NCBI RefSeq assembly: GCF_024758505.1
Contig: NZ_CP077970.1
Span: 6,448,001 to 6,512,000, forward strand
Direction of reading: 5' to 3'
Source: Bradyrhizobium arachidis
GTDB taxonomy: Bacteria > Pseudomonadota > Alphaproteobacteria > Rhizobiales > Xanthobacteraceae
DNA: 64,000 bases
In this document: piece by piece, positions 57,101 through 64,000 of the stretch
How the letters are laid out: the number at the start of each line of letters is the position of its first letter
Numbering within the stretch: position 1 is the first letter of the stretch
Made by a program: the position numbers and the translations under genes
Notes under the pieces: model-generated
What the model saw: only the letters and a program-made list of their open reading frames with translations
The model's database searches: none
What the model was told of the DNA's origin: nothing

Positions 57101-57744
57101 GCGCCCGCCTTGTCGCGCCGCCGCGCGTCCTTGATGGCGGCATCGAGCGCGACCTTGGTCTCGGTCACAAAATCCTCGACAAGTTCCGCGCGCGTGGTGT
57201 GCGCGGCCTCGCCGGTCAGCATCCCCTGCTCGGCCAGCATCACCACGCCATGGAGCGCGGCCCAGATCTTGTACGCGTGCCGCTCGCGCAGATAACCGAC
57301 GGCCGGTGCCTCCAGCGCTTCGATGACCAGTGCAAAGGTTTCGCTCGTGGCCTTGTGCAGCTCGCTGCCCTTTGCGGCGCAGGACACCGTGCGCGAGGCG
57401 AACATCAACCGATAGATGCCGTTACGGCGCAGGCCGAAGTCCAGCGTCGCCTGCGCAAGCAGCGACAGCTTTGACTGCTTCGACGGCTTCGCCATTGCCT
57501 CGCGCATCACGGATGTGAACTGCCGAAAAGCCTCCGCCGTCACCGCCGCGAGCAGCGCCTCGCGGTCGGCAAAGTGCCGGTACGGCGCCGGCTGCGACAC
57601 GCCGAGTTCCCTGGCCAGCGCCTTGATGCTGATGGCTTCCGGCCCGCCCTGCTCGGCCTCGCGCAAGGCGGCCTTGATCAGAGCGTCGCGGAGATCGCCA
57701 TGATGGTAGGTGTTTTGCGGCTTGCGGGCGAGTTGTGACGGCAT
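57097..57744 (-). CDS. TetR family transcriptional regulator
   Basis: A 215-residue TetR regulator. The helix-turn-helix reads ISIKALARELGVSQPAPYRH, followed by FADREALLAAVTAEAFRQF, and the effector domain includes the TetR_C_33-like pattern RNGIYRLMFASR. The ATG at 57744 (MPSQLARKPQ) was chosen over an upstream in-frame start at 57792. It is divergent from the ferredoxin-P450 genes, across a small inverted repeat, and probably represses them. Confidence 0.9.
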   Translation of the reverse strand: MPSQLARKPQNTYHHGDLRDALIKAALREAEQGGPEAISIKALARELGVSQPAPYRHFADREALLAAVTAEAFRQFTSVMREAMAKPSKQSKLSLLAQATLDFGLRRNGIYRLMFASRTVSCAAKGSELHKATSETFALVIEALEAPAVGYLRERHAYKIWAALHGVVMLAEQGMLTGEAAHTTRAELVEDFVTETKVALDAAIKDARRRDKAGA

Positions 57745-57749
57745 GTTGC

Positions 57750-57772
57750 AGGGCAATCTATAAGTTTGCCCT
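57750..57772. promoter_or_regulatory. Inverted repeat, likely TetR operator, and promoter
   Basis: agggcaa (57750-57756) and ttgccct (57766-57772) flank tctataagt, just upstream of the TetR start codon. A ttgaca element follows at 57772-57777, and an AT-rich stretch (aataatgtaatatactata) comes soon after, fitting a promoter toward the ferredoxin gene. Confidence 0.5.
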
Positions 57773-57907
57773 TGACAGGGAAAGCCCGGCAATAATGTAA
57801 TATACTATAACTTAGAACCTGCGGCGCAGACTGCAGACATAATCCAATCGAGGAACGCACCCTGGCCCCTGGCGGCCCCGCGTGCATACGACCGAGGAAA
57901 CGCTGCA

Positions 57908-58117
57908 ATGGCAGAACGACTGAGGGTTCACGTCGATCCCGACAAATGTCAGGGCCACGCCCGCTGCAAGGCGCTGGCGCCTGAGCTGTTCGAACTCGAC
58001 GAGTATGGCAACGCCCATGAAGTCGGCGATGGCACCGTGCCCGCCGGCCTCGAGGACAAGGCCTGGCTTGCCAAATCCAACTGCCCGGAAATCGCAATTG
58101 AAGTGACTGAGGAATAG
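57908..58117 (+). CDS. P450-associated ferredoxin, [3Fe-4S] type
   Basis: A 69-residue ferredoxin: VDPDKCQGHARCKALAPELF, with C-x2-H-x2-C, and the distant SNCPEIAIEV. The His in place of the second Cys is the mark of single-cluster ferredoxins that serve bacterial P450s. It carries electrons to the P450 encoded 64 bp downstream. A reductase gene is not nearby and must come from elsewhere in the genome. Confidence 0.93.
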   Translation: MAERLRVHVDPDKCQGHARCKALAPELFELDEYGNAHEVGDGTVPAGLEDKAWLAKSNCPEIAIEVTEE

Positions 58118-58181
58118 GCGTCCGGCGCCTGTCCGCGTGCGTGCTTTGGCCTGAACTCACCCTTCAGAGGAATTTGCAGAG

Positions 58182-59399
58182 ATGTCCGACGTCAGCACTC
58201 CGACCGACCATCCGCCGGTGACCGACTGGGTCAACGATTTCGACCACACCGATCCCCGGTGGACCGAAAACCCTTTCCCGATCTGGGATGAGTTGCGCGC
58301 CGCAAGTCCGGTCGTGCGGACCGAGCGCTTTCTCGGCTGCTACCTGCCGACGACCTATGAGGCCGTGCGCGAGATCGCCAACGACACCGACCACTTTTCC
58401 TCCCGCCGCGTCATCGTCCGCGACGTCCGCCCGGAAGTGGCGCGAAATGCCGCACCGCCGATCACCTCGGATCCGCCCGAGCACAAGCCGGCCAAGCAAT
58501 TGCTGCTGCCGCCCTTCACGCCAGATGCGATGAAGAAGCTGGAGCCGCGGGTCCGCGCCATCTGCAACGAGCTGATCGACGGTTTTATCGCCGACGGCAA
58601 GGTCGATGCAGCCGCGCGCTACACCAAATACATTCCGGTGCAGGCGATCGCGCACATGCTCGGCATCCCCGAGAGCGACAGCGATCTCTTCATCAACTGG
58701 ATCCACATGATCCTGGAGCTCGGCATCAGGGACGAGAGCAAGCTGGTGCAGGCCGTTCAGGAGATGAGCGGCTACTTTGCGGGCCATGTCGAGGCACGCA
58801 AGGCGAAGCCGACCGACGACCTGATCTCCTACCTGATGAACGCGCGCGACAAGAACGGCCAGCCGCTCGAGGAGTCCCACGTGCTGGGCTCGCTCCGGCT
58901 GCTCTTGATCGCCGGCATCGACACCACCTGGAGTGCGATCGGGTCTTCGCTCTGGCACCTCGCCAAAACGCCGGCGGATCGCGAGCGCCTGCTGGCCGAG
59001 CCGGAATTGATTCCGACCGCGGTCGAGGAGCTGCTGCGCGCCTATGCGCCGGTGACGATGGCGCGCGAGGTGATGAAGGAGACGACGATCTCCGGCTGCC
59101 CCGTCAAGCCGGGCAACATGGTGCTGCTGTCCTTCCCGGCCGCCAACCGCGACCCAAAGATGTTTCCGAACGCCGACAAGGTCGTGATCGACCGCCGGGA
59201 GAACCGCCACGCCGCCTTCGGCCTCGGCATCCATCGCTGCGTCGGTTCCAACCTGGCGCGCATGGAGATGCAGGTCGCGATCGAAGAATGGCTGAAGCGG
59301 ATTCCCGATTTCAGGCTCGACCCGGCCGGGTCAGTAACGTGGTCGCAGGGAACCGTTCGCGGCCCCCGCCAGTTGCCGGTCCTGTTCGGGAAGGCCTGA
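58182..59399 (+). CDS. Cytochrome P450
   Basis: A 405-residue soluble bacterial P450. The I-helix oxygen site is LIAGIDTTWSAIGSS, the K-helix is AVEELLRAY, and the heme-binding loop is FGLGIHRCVGSNLAR with the Cys ligand. Length and motifs are complete. It hydroxylates an unknown substrate with electrons from the ferredoxin upstream. The TetR gene at 57744 is the probable regulator. Confidence 0.95.
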   Translation: MSDVSTPTDHPPVTDWVNDFDHTDPRWTENPFPIWDELRAASPVVRTERFLGCYLPTTYEAVREIANDTDHFSSRRVIVRDVRPEVARNAAPPITSDPPEHKPAKQLLLPPFTPDAMKKLEPRVRAICNELIDGFIADGKVDAAARYTKYIPVQAIAHMLGIPESDSDLFINWIHMILELGIRDESKLVQAVQEMSGYFAGHVEARKAKPTDDLISYLMNARDKNGQPLEESHVLGSLRLLLIAGIDTTWSAIGSSLWHLAKTPADRERLLAEPELIPTAVEELLRAYAPVTMAREVMKETTISGCPVKPGNMVLLSFPAANRDPKMFPNADKVVIDRRENRHAAFGLGIHRCVGSNLARMEMQVAIEEWLKRIPDFRLDPAGSVTWSQGTVRGPRQLPVLFGKA

Positions 59400-59467
59400 A
59401 CGTTCGCCTCGCTTCATGCTAGCATGCGTGGCACCGCCGATGGCGGCGCCAACGCGGTGCATGAGAG

Positions 59468-60133
59468 ATGGCCGACGACAACGATCTCCCGCCTGAAAGC
59501 AAGCTGACGCGCACCAAGGAGAAATGGGCGCGCGAGGGCCGCTTCCTCACCGGCAAAATCAGCCGCCCGGAAGATCGGCGCCTGCCGCCCGGCCAGCATT
59601 TGACCAGGGACTGGCCGGTGCTCGATCTCGGCGTCGTGCCGCCGGTGTCGCGCGAGCGCTGGCGGCTCGACGTCTACGGCGCGATCGACAACCCGGTGTT
59701 CTGGACCTTTGCCGAATTCTCCGCGCAGCCGCAGGTGCATTTCACCTCAGACGTCCATTGCGTGACGACCTGGTCGCGCTACGACAACCAATGGCAGGGG
59801 CTCGCGACCGGCGAGCTGCTCGCCGCCTGCCAGCCGCGTGACGATGCCCGCTTCGTCGTGCTGCATTCCTACGACGGCTACACGACAAACGTCGCGCTGG
59901 AGGATTTTGCGGCCGAGGACGCCCTGCTCGCTCATAGCTGGTCGGGCGAGCCGCTCTCGGACGAACATGGCGGCCCCGTACGGCTCGTCGTCCCGCATCT
60001 CTACTTCTGGAAGAGCGCCAAATGGCTGCAGGCAATCGAATTCCTGACCGAGGACGCACCCGGCTATTGGGAAGTCCGCGGCTATCATAACCGCGGCGAT
60101 CCCTGGGCCGAGCAGCGCTACTCCGGGGACTGA
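59468..60133 (+). CDS. Molybdopterin-dependent oxidoreductase, YedY/sulfite-oxidase-like
   Basis: A 221-residue protein with the molybdopterin fold. The Mo-coordinating Cys is in FTSDVHCVTTWSRYDNQWQG, followed by VLHSYDGYTTNVALED and VRLVVPHLYFWKSAKWLQ. No export signal is seen, unlike periplasmic YedY (MsrP). It lies 68 bp after the P450 and 22 bp before the OsmC fusion. Its substrate is unknown; related enzymes act on sulfoxides or sulfite. Confidence 0.9.
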   Translation: MADDNDLPPESKLTRTKEKWAREGRFLTGKISRPEDRRLPPGQHLTRDWPVLDLGVVPPVSRERWRLDVYGAIDNPVFWTFAEFSAQPQVHFTSDVHCVTTWSRYDNQWQGLATGELLAACQPRDDARFVVLHSYDGYTTNVALEDFAAEDALLAHSWSGEPLSDEHGGPVRLVVPHLYFWKSAKWLQAIEFLTEDAPGYWEVRGYHNRGDPWAEQRYSGD

Positions 60134-60155
60134 TCGAGATCAAACGGGGGTGACC

Positions 60156-61379
60156 ATGGCGACGGAACGCTTTCAATTCGCGGGCGAAGGCGGCCATCAA
60201 CTTGCCGCCGCACTGGAATTGCCGGATGGCGAGCCCACGGCCTATGCGCTGTTCGCGCACTGCTTCACCTGCGGCAAGGACACGCTCGCGGCCAAGCGCA
60301 TCACGGTTGCGCTGGCGGCCCGGGGCATCGCCGTGCTGCGTTTCGATTTCACGGGGCTCGGCTCCAGCGAGGGCGAGTTCGCCAACTCGACGTTCTCCTC
60401 GAACGTCTCGGATCTCGTCCGCGCCGCCGATCATTTGCGCGCGACGCGCAAGGCACCGGCGATCCTGATCGGACACAGCCTCGGCGGCGCGGCGATTCTG
60501 GCGGCGGCCGGAAAGATTCCGGAGGCCAAGGCGGTCGCCACCATTGCGGCTCCCTCCGATCCCGCGCACGTCACTGGCCTGTTCAGGGAGCATCTCGACA
60601 ATATTCGTCAGCAAGGCGAGGTCGAAGTGTCGCTTGCGGGCCGGCCGTTCCGGATCAGGCGCGAATTCCTCGACGACATCGTCGAGCATGAGCTGATGAA
60701 GGACGTCACCGGCCTGCACAAGGCGCTGTTGGTGATGCACTCGCCGGTCGACGACACCGTCGGCATCGACAATGCGACAAAGATCTTCGTGTCAGCCAAG
60801 CATCCAAAGAGTTTTGTGTCGCTGGACCATGCGGACCACTTGTTGAGCAAGCCCCGAGACGCCCTGTATGCCGCCGATGTCATCGCGGCCTGGGCCGGCC
60901 GTTACGTCGAACCTGCCGCGTCGCCAAAGGCGATGGATCTCGGTGAGGCGCCGCGCCAGGTCGTCGTGCAGGAGACACGCAAGAGCAAGTTCAACCAGAT
61001 GATCGCGGTCGGACCGCATCGGCTGGTGGCGGACGAGCCGGTTGCGGCCGGCGGCGAGGATGCCGGCCCGGGCCCCTATGATTTCCTGCTCGCCGGGCTC
61101 GGCGCCTGCACCTCCATGACCATGCGGCTCTATGCCGACCGAAAATCCCTGCCGCTCGACCGCGTCACCGTCACGCTGAAGCACAGCAAGATCTACGCAA
61201 AGGATTGCGAGGAGTGCGAGACGCGCGATGGCATGCTTGACCAGATCGATCGGGTGATCGCGATGGACGGCAATCTCGACGCCGAGCAGCGCAAGAAGCT
61301 GATGGAGATCGCCGACAAGTGTCCGGTGCACCGGACGCTGACGTCGGAGATCCGGATCGTGACCAAGGCCGTAGACTAG
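60156..61379 (+). CDS. Alpha/beta hydrolase fused to an OsmC domain
   Basis: A 407-residue two-domain protein. Residues 1 to about 250 are an alpha/beta hydrolase with the Ser motif LIGHSLGGAAIL and a late LDHADHLLS for the His. From about 265 an OsmC domain follows, with its two Cys in LGACTSMTMRLY and DKCPVHRTLTSEI, a pair that reduces organic peroxides. This fusion is widespread but its substrate is not known. The ATG at 60156 was preferred to the GTG at 60150. The ribosome site is a run of five G. Confidence 0.88.
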   Translation: MATERFQFAGEGGHQLAAALELPDGEPTAYALFAHCFTCGKDTLAAKRITVALAARGIAVLRFDFTGLGSSEGEFANSTFSSNVSDLVRAADHLRATRKAPAILIGHSLGGAAILAAAGKIPEAKAVATIAAPSDPAHVTGLFREHLDNIRQQGEVEVSLAGRPFRIRREFLDDIVEHELMKDVTGLHKALLVMHSPVDDTVGIDNATKIFVSAKHPKSFVSLDHADHLLSKPRDALYAADVIAAWAGRYVEPAASPKAMDLGEAPRQVVVQETRKSKFNQMIAVGPHRLVADEPVAAGGEDAGPGPYDFLLAGLGACTSMTMRLYADRKSLPLDRVTVTLKHSKIYAKDCEECETRDGMLDQIDRVIAMDGNLDAEQRKKLMEIADKCPVHRTLTSEIRIVTKAVD

Positions 61380-61389
61380 CGCTCTTGCG

Positions 61390-62852
61390 CTAGAAGCACG
61401 ACGCCATCGTCCGCACCGCTGTAGTAATCTCGTTTTCGCGCCAGGCCGCAAAACCGAGCAGCAGGCCGTGATCACGTGGACGATCGAGCGACAGGCTGGA
61501 CAAGGCGCGCGTTTCAACGCCCGCCTCGATCAGCCGTTTGACTGCCGGCTGATCGGCATGACCGCGCTTGAGGCGTGCGACGAGCTGGATGCCGCCGGCG
61601 GGCACTTCGACCGAGAGTAGCTCGCCAAGATGGCGCTGCAGTCCCCGACGAGGTGATCGCGACGCGCGTGATAGAGCCGGCGCATCCGTCGCAGATGTGC
61701 GAGGAAATGCCCGTCGGCAATGAACTCGGCCAGCGCCTCCTGGATGTGGCTGGCGGCGATCAGGCCGATGTGCCGCTGTGCGATCTCCATGATGCCGACC
61801 AGTTGCGGCGGCACGACGAGGTAGCCGAGCCGGATATCCGAGGTCATCGCCTTCGAAAACGTTCCGACGTAGAACACGCGGCCATGGGCATCGAGCCCCT
61901 GCAAGGCCGGCACCGGCCGGCTGTCATAGTGAAACTCGCCATCGTAATCGTCCTCCACGATCCAGGTTTTGCCAGGCCTGCTCAGGCTCAGAAACGCAGT
62001 GCGGCGGGCCAGCGACATCAGCCGTCCGGTCGGGTGCTGGTGCGACGGCGTCATGAAGATCAGCGTCGGCGCTGCCAGTCCCGCAACCTGCCGCATACCC
62101 TGCTCGTCCAGCCTCATGCCAGTCAGGCGCGCGCCGGACGCGCGGAAGGCGGCAGCGGCGCCGGGATAGCCGGGATCCTCGACCCAGACGTCGTCGCCGG
62201 CCGTAACGACCACAGCCGCGATCAAGGTCAGCGCGGCCTGCGCACTCGGCAGGATCATGATCTGGTCTGCCGTGGCGCGGACACCCCTGCTGGTTGCCAG
62301 GTAATGCGCAAGCGCCTCGCGCAGGCGCGTCCGGTTGACCGGGCCGAGCTCACGTTTGGCTGCACGCACGGCGCTCCGGCGCAGACAGCGCGCCCAGACC
62401 TCGTTCGGAAATTCCCTGAAATCGCCGTGCCCCGGACGCAAGGGCCTTAGCGGGGCCTGATAGGACATCGGCCAATCCGACTGTTTGAGCCTCGAAGCCC
62501 AGGGTGAGAGCCGCGGCTTGCCGAAGCGCACGCCCGGCGTGCCGGCACCCGCCCCTCTGATGCGTTCGCCGCCATCGACCATGACCACCGGCCGGCGACC
62601 ATGTGACGCTTCGAGATATCCCTCTGCAGCGAGCTGCTCGAACGCATAAGTGACGGTGTTGCGCGACACGCCGAGATCACTTGCAAGCCGACGGCTCGAC
62701 GGAAGCACGCGGCCTTTGCCGAGCCGGCCGGTCGCGATCAGGCTTCGGAGCTGGCTCGTCAGTTGCGCCACCAGCCCCTCGTCGTCGGACCGCTTCAGGT
62801 CGATCAGGGCTGAAATCACCGCCTCGGAAACTGGCACCTCATTCCTTTCCAA
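61390..62852 (-). pseudogene. MocR-type regulator (GntR HTH plus aminotransferase domain), frameshifted near the end
   Basis: An N-terminal GntR helix-turn-helix (LPSSRRLASDLGVSRNTVTY) leads into a fold type I aminotransferase domain with the PLP Lys in YVGTFSKAMTSDIRLGYLV. Near codon 400 the frame becomes SAILASYSRSKCPPAASSSS, which is out of family. The -1 frame from about 61643 down continues as family sequence (PAGGIQLVARLKRG... to the stop at 61390). A single-base loss in the run cccc at 61643-61646 explains it; one extra G restores VGGLQRHLGELL. It starts with a TTG (or a GTG at 62837). It is either a real mutation or a read error. Confidence 0.8.
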
Positions 62853-62874
62853 TCTGGCACTTTTTCAGGTGCCA
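62831..62874. promoter_or_regulatory. Repeated CTGGCACYT sites, likely MocR operator
   Basis: ctggcacct (62831-62839) and ctggcactt (62854-62862) are direct repeats 23 bp apart. aggtgcca (62867-62874) is an inverted copy. This layout, direct repeats plus an inverted one, is what MocR regulators such as TauR and GabR use. The sites overlap the probable start of the MocR gene. Confidence 0.6.
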
Positions 62875-62920
62875 TTCGAGATGTTATCCGCGAGATCGGA
62901 CCGCTTCAAGGACCTCCGAG

Positions 62921-64000
62921 ATGAACTCCCTATCACCCCGCGCGGCCGTCGGCCTGTTCCTCATCGTCGTGCTGGCCTGGGGTGTGAACTGGTCGGTGAC
63001 GAAGCAACTGGTGCAATTCGTCCCGCCCCTGTGGACCGCGGCGATCCGGAGCTGGATTGCACTGGTCGGCCTCACGGTGATCCTTGGACTGAGCAATAAT
63101 CTGGTCATCCCGGAGCGGCGCGACATACCCGTGGTCATGAGCGTGGCGCTGCTGCACATGACGCTGTTCTCGACTCTGGTCGCGGCCGGCCTGCGCTTCC
63201 TGCCAGCGAGCAAAGGCATCGTGCTCGGGTACACCACACCGCTCTGGGTTGCGCTGGCCGCGCCTCTGCTTGGCAAGGACGTGCTGACGGCACCAAAGCT
63301 CGCCGGCGCCCTGCTCGGACTGATCGGGCTTGCCGTGATCCTGAACCCGGGATCGATCGACTGGACCAATGCGAACGTCGTGCTCGGCGCCGGCATGGTG
63401 ATTCTGGCTGCGATCGCCTGGGCGGCGAACATCATCTATATCCGTTCGCATCGCTGGGTGGCGTCCCCACTCCAACTGCTGATCTGGCAGGTGCTCGTCG
63501 CAACGATCGTGCTGTCAGGATCGGCGGCGATCGCGGATGGCCTGCCGCACGTCGACTTGTCGCGGAAGCTCGTGTTGCTGTTCTTGTACTCCGGCCTGAT
63601 CGGAACGGCGCTGGCCTACTGGGCAATGTCGATGGTCAACAAGAGCATCTCGGCGCTGACGACCTCGCTCGGCACCACCGCGACGCCGATCATCGGCATC
63701 GCCAGTGCTGCGATCCTGCTCGGCGAACCGATCGACTCCAGTCTTGCCGTCGCGGCCGGATTGATCGTCGTCGGCATCGGCCTTGCGACGCTCGGCGATC
63801 GGCTCTCGCGCGGTCAGGCCATCGCGAGCGGCTGGACTCGAAGCGCTCCGCGCAGGCCTGCGGTGGTGCCGAGCAGAATGCCGGCAACCGCGACAAGAGA
63901 GGCCAGCGACAGCGTCGAGAGGCCTGTGAGTCCCTGCCCGATCGAGCAGCCAAAGGCCATCACACCACCGATGCCCATCAGCGCGGCGCCGCCGGCCGAG
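62921..64000 (+). CDS. EamA family (DMT) transporter, open at window edge
   Basis: The translation from the ATG at 62921 begins MNSLSPRAAVGLFLIVVLAW and has about ten hydrophobic stretches to near residue 295, the usual EamA length. The EamA pattern NKSISALTTSLGTTATPIIG followed by ILLGEPID is clear. After about 63814 the frame stays open but is no longer family-like, as it then runs against the antisense YeeE gene. The stop codon lies beyond the window. It is divergent from the MocR-type gene, which probably controls it. It likely exports a small metabolite. Confidence 0.85.
   Translation, partial: MNSLSPRAAVGLFLIVVLAWGVNWSVTKQLVQFVPPLWTAAIRSWIALVGLTVILGLSNNLVIPERRDIPVVMSVALLHMTLFSTLVAAGLRFLPASKGIVLGYTTPLWVALAAPLLGKDVLTAPKLAGALLGLIGLAVILNPGSIDWTNANVVLGAGMVILAAIAWAANIIYIRSHRWVASPLQLLIWQVLVATIVLSGSAAIADGLPHVDLSRKLVLLFLYSGLIGTALAYWAMSMVNKSISALTTSLGTTATPIIGIASAAILLGEPIDSSLAVAAGLIVVGIGLATLGDRLSRGQAIASGWTRSAPRRPAVVPSRMPATATREASDSVERPVSPCPIEQPKAITPPMPISAAPPAE
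63814..64000 (-). CDS. YeeE/YedE family transporter, C-terminal fragment
   Basis: The last 61 codons read ALMGIGGVMAFGCSIGQGLT, then GLSTLSLASLVAVAGILL and end QPLAMA with a TGA at 63814. GGVMAFGCSIGQGL is the conserved Cys-containing loop of YeeE/YedE (TsuA-type) thiosulfate or sulfur-compound transporters. The rest lies beyond the right edge. It is on the opposite strand to the EamA gene, whose frame runs through it. Confidence 0.8.
   Translation of the reverse strand, partial: SAGGAALMGIGGVMAFGCSIGQGLTGLSTLSLASLVAVAGILLGTTAGLRGALRVQPLAMA

Overview
The window is GC-rich, densely coded alphaproteobacterial DNA. Gene content (many CoA-pathway genes, Liv and Aap type ABC transporters) and the style of its intergenic palindromic repeats (left ends such as gtcattgcgagcgcagcgaa) look like Bradyrhizobium or a close relative in the Nitrobacteraceae. 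This assignment comes from recognition, not from a search. No rRNA, tRNA, CRISPR array, integrase or insertion-sequence transposase was seen. Both window edges cut genes: a probable 2-oxoglutarate/Fe(II) oxygenase on the left and a YeeE/YedE family protein on the right.

Region 1 (1-30 kb) is mostly acyl-CoA metabolism: a DUF35/thiolase pair with an SDR of the MFE-2 type, two AMP-forming acyl-CoA ligases, four crotonase-fold enzymes, a DECR-like 2,4-dienoyl-CoA reductase, two acyl-CoA dehydrogenases, a second thiolase-like protein, a nitronate monooxygenase and a Baeyer-Villiger type flavin monooxygenase. Housekeeping ppc lies among them. The most interesting block is 18.0-23.1 kb. It holds a DUF6285-type small protein, an APH-fold kinase and a PaaG-like crotonase in an overlapping minus-strand operon, facing an SDR, a VOC protein and an ACAD10/11-like acyl-CoA dehydrogenase. 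This matches the LvaA/LvaB/LvaC logic for removing a 4-hydroxyl from acyl-CoAs through a phospho-intermediate.

Region 2 (30-36 kb) holds a chemoreceptor and a complete four-enzyme L-threonate to DHAP set (ltnD, otnI, otnK, otnC). Region 3 (36-49 kb) holds a branched-chain/amide type ABC transporter (livFGMHK) with a DUF1445 hydro-lyase (D-glutamate cyclase family), facing a LysR regulator across a perfect palindrome. It is followed by an N-carbamoyl-amino-acid/allantoate-type hydrolase, a 2-hydroxyacid dehydrogenase, a SUFU-domain protein, tartrate dehydrogenase, an atypical SDR and an amidase.

Region 4 (49-57 kb) holds a secreted PHB depolymerase-like protein and an Aap/Bzt-type amino-acid transporter split around an RpiR regulator, with an aminotransferase and an Asp/Glu-racemase-fold protein. 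No ATPase subunit is present. Region 5 (57-64 kb) holds a TetR regulator facing a one-cluster ferredoxin/P450 pair, a molybdopterin (YedY/sulfite-oxidase-like) protein and an alpha/beta-hydrolase-OsmC fusion. It ends with a frameshifted MocR-type regulator facing an EamA exporter.

Intergenic space is dominated by several families of 80-150 bp imperfect palindromes, mostly bounded by GTCAT...ATGAC or GTCGTCC...GGACGAC. They occupy most of the convergent gene junctions that have room for them. Every gap between genes is under 300 bp.
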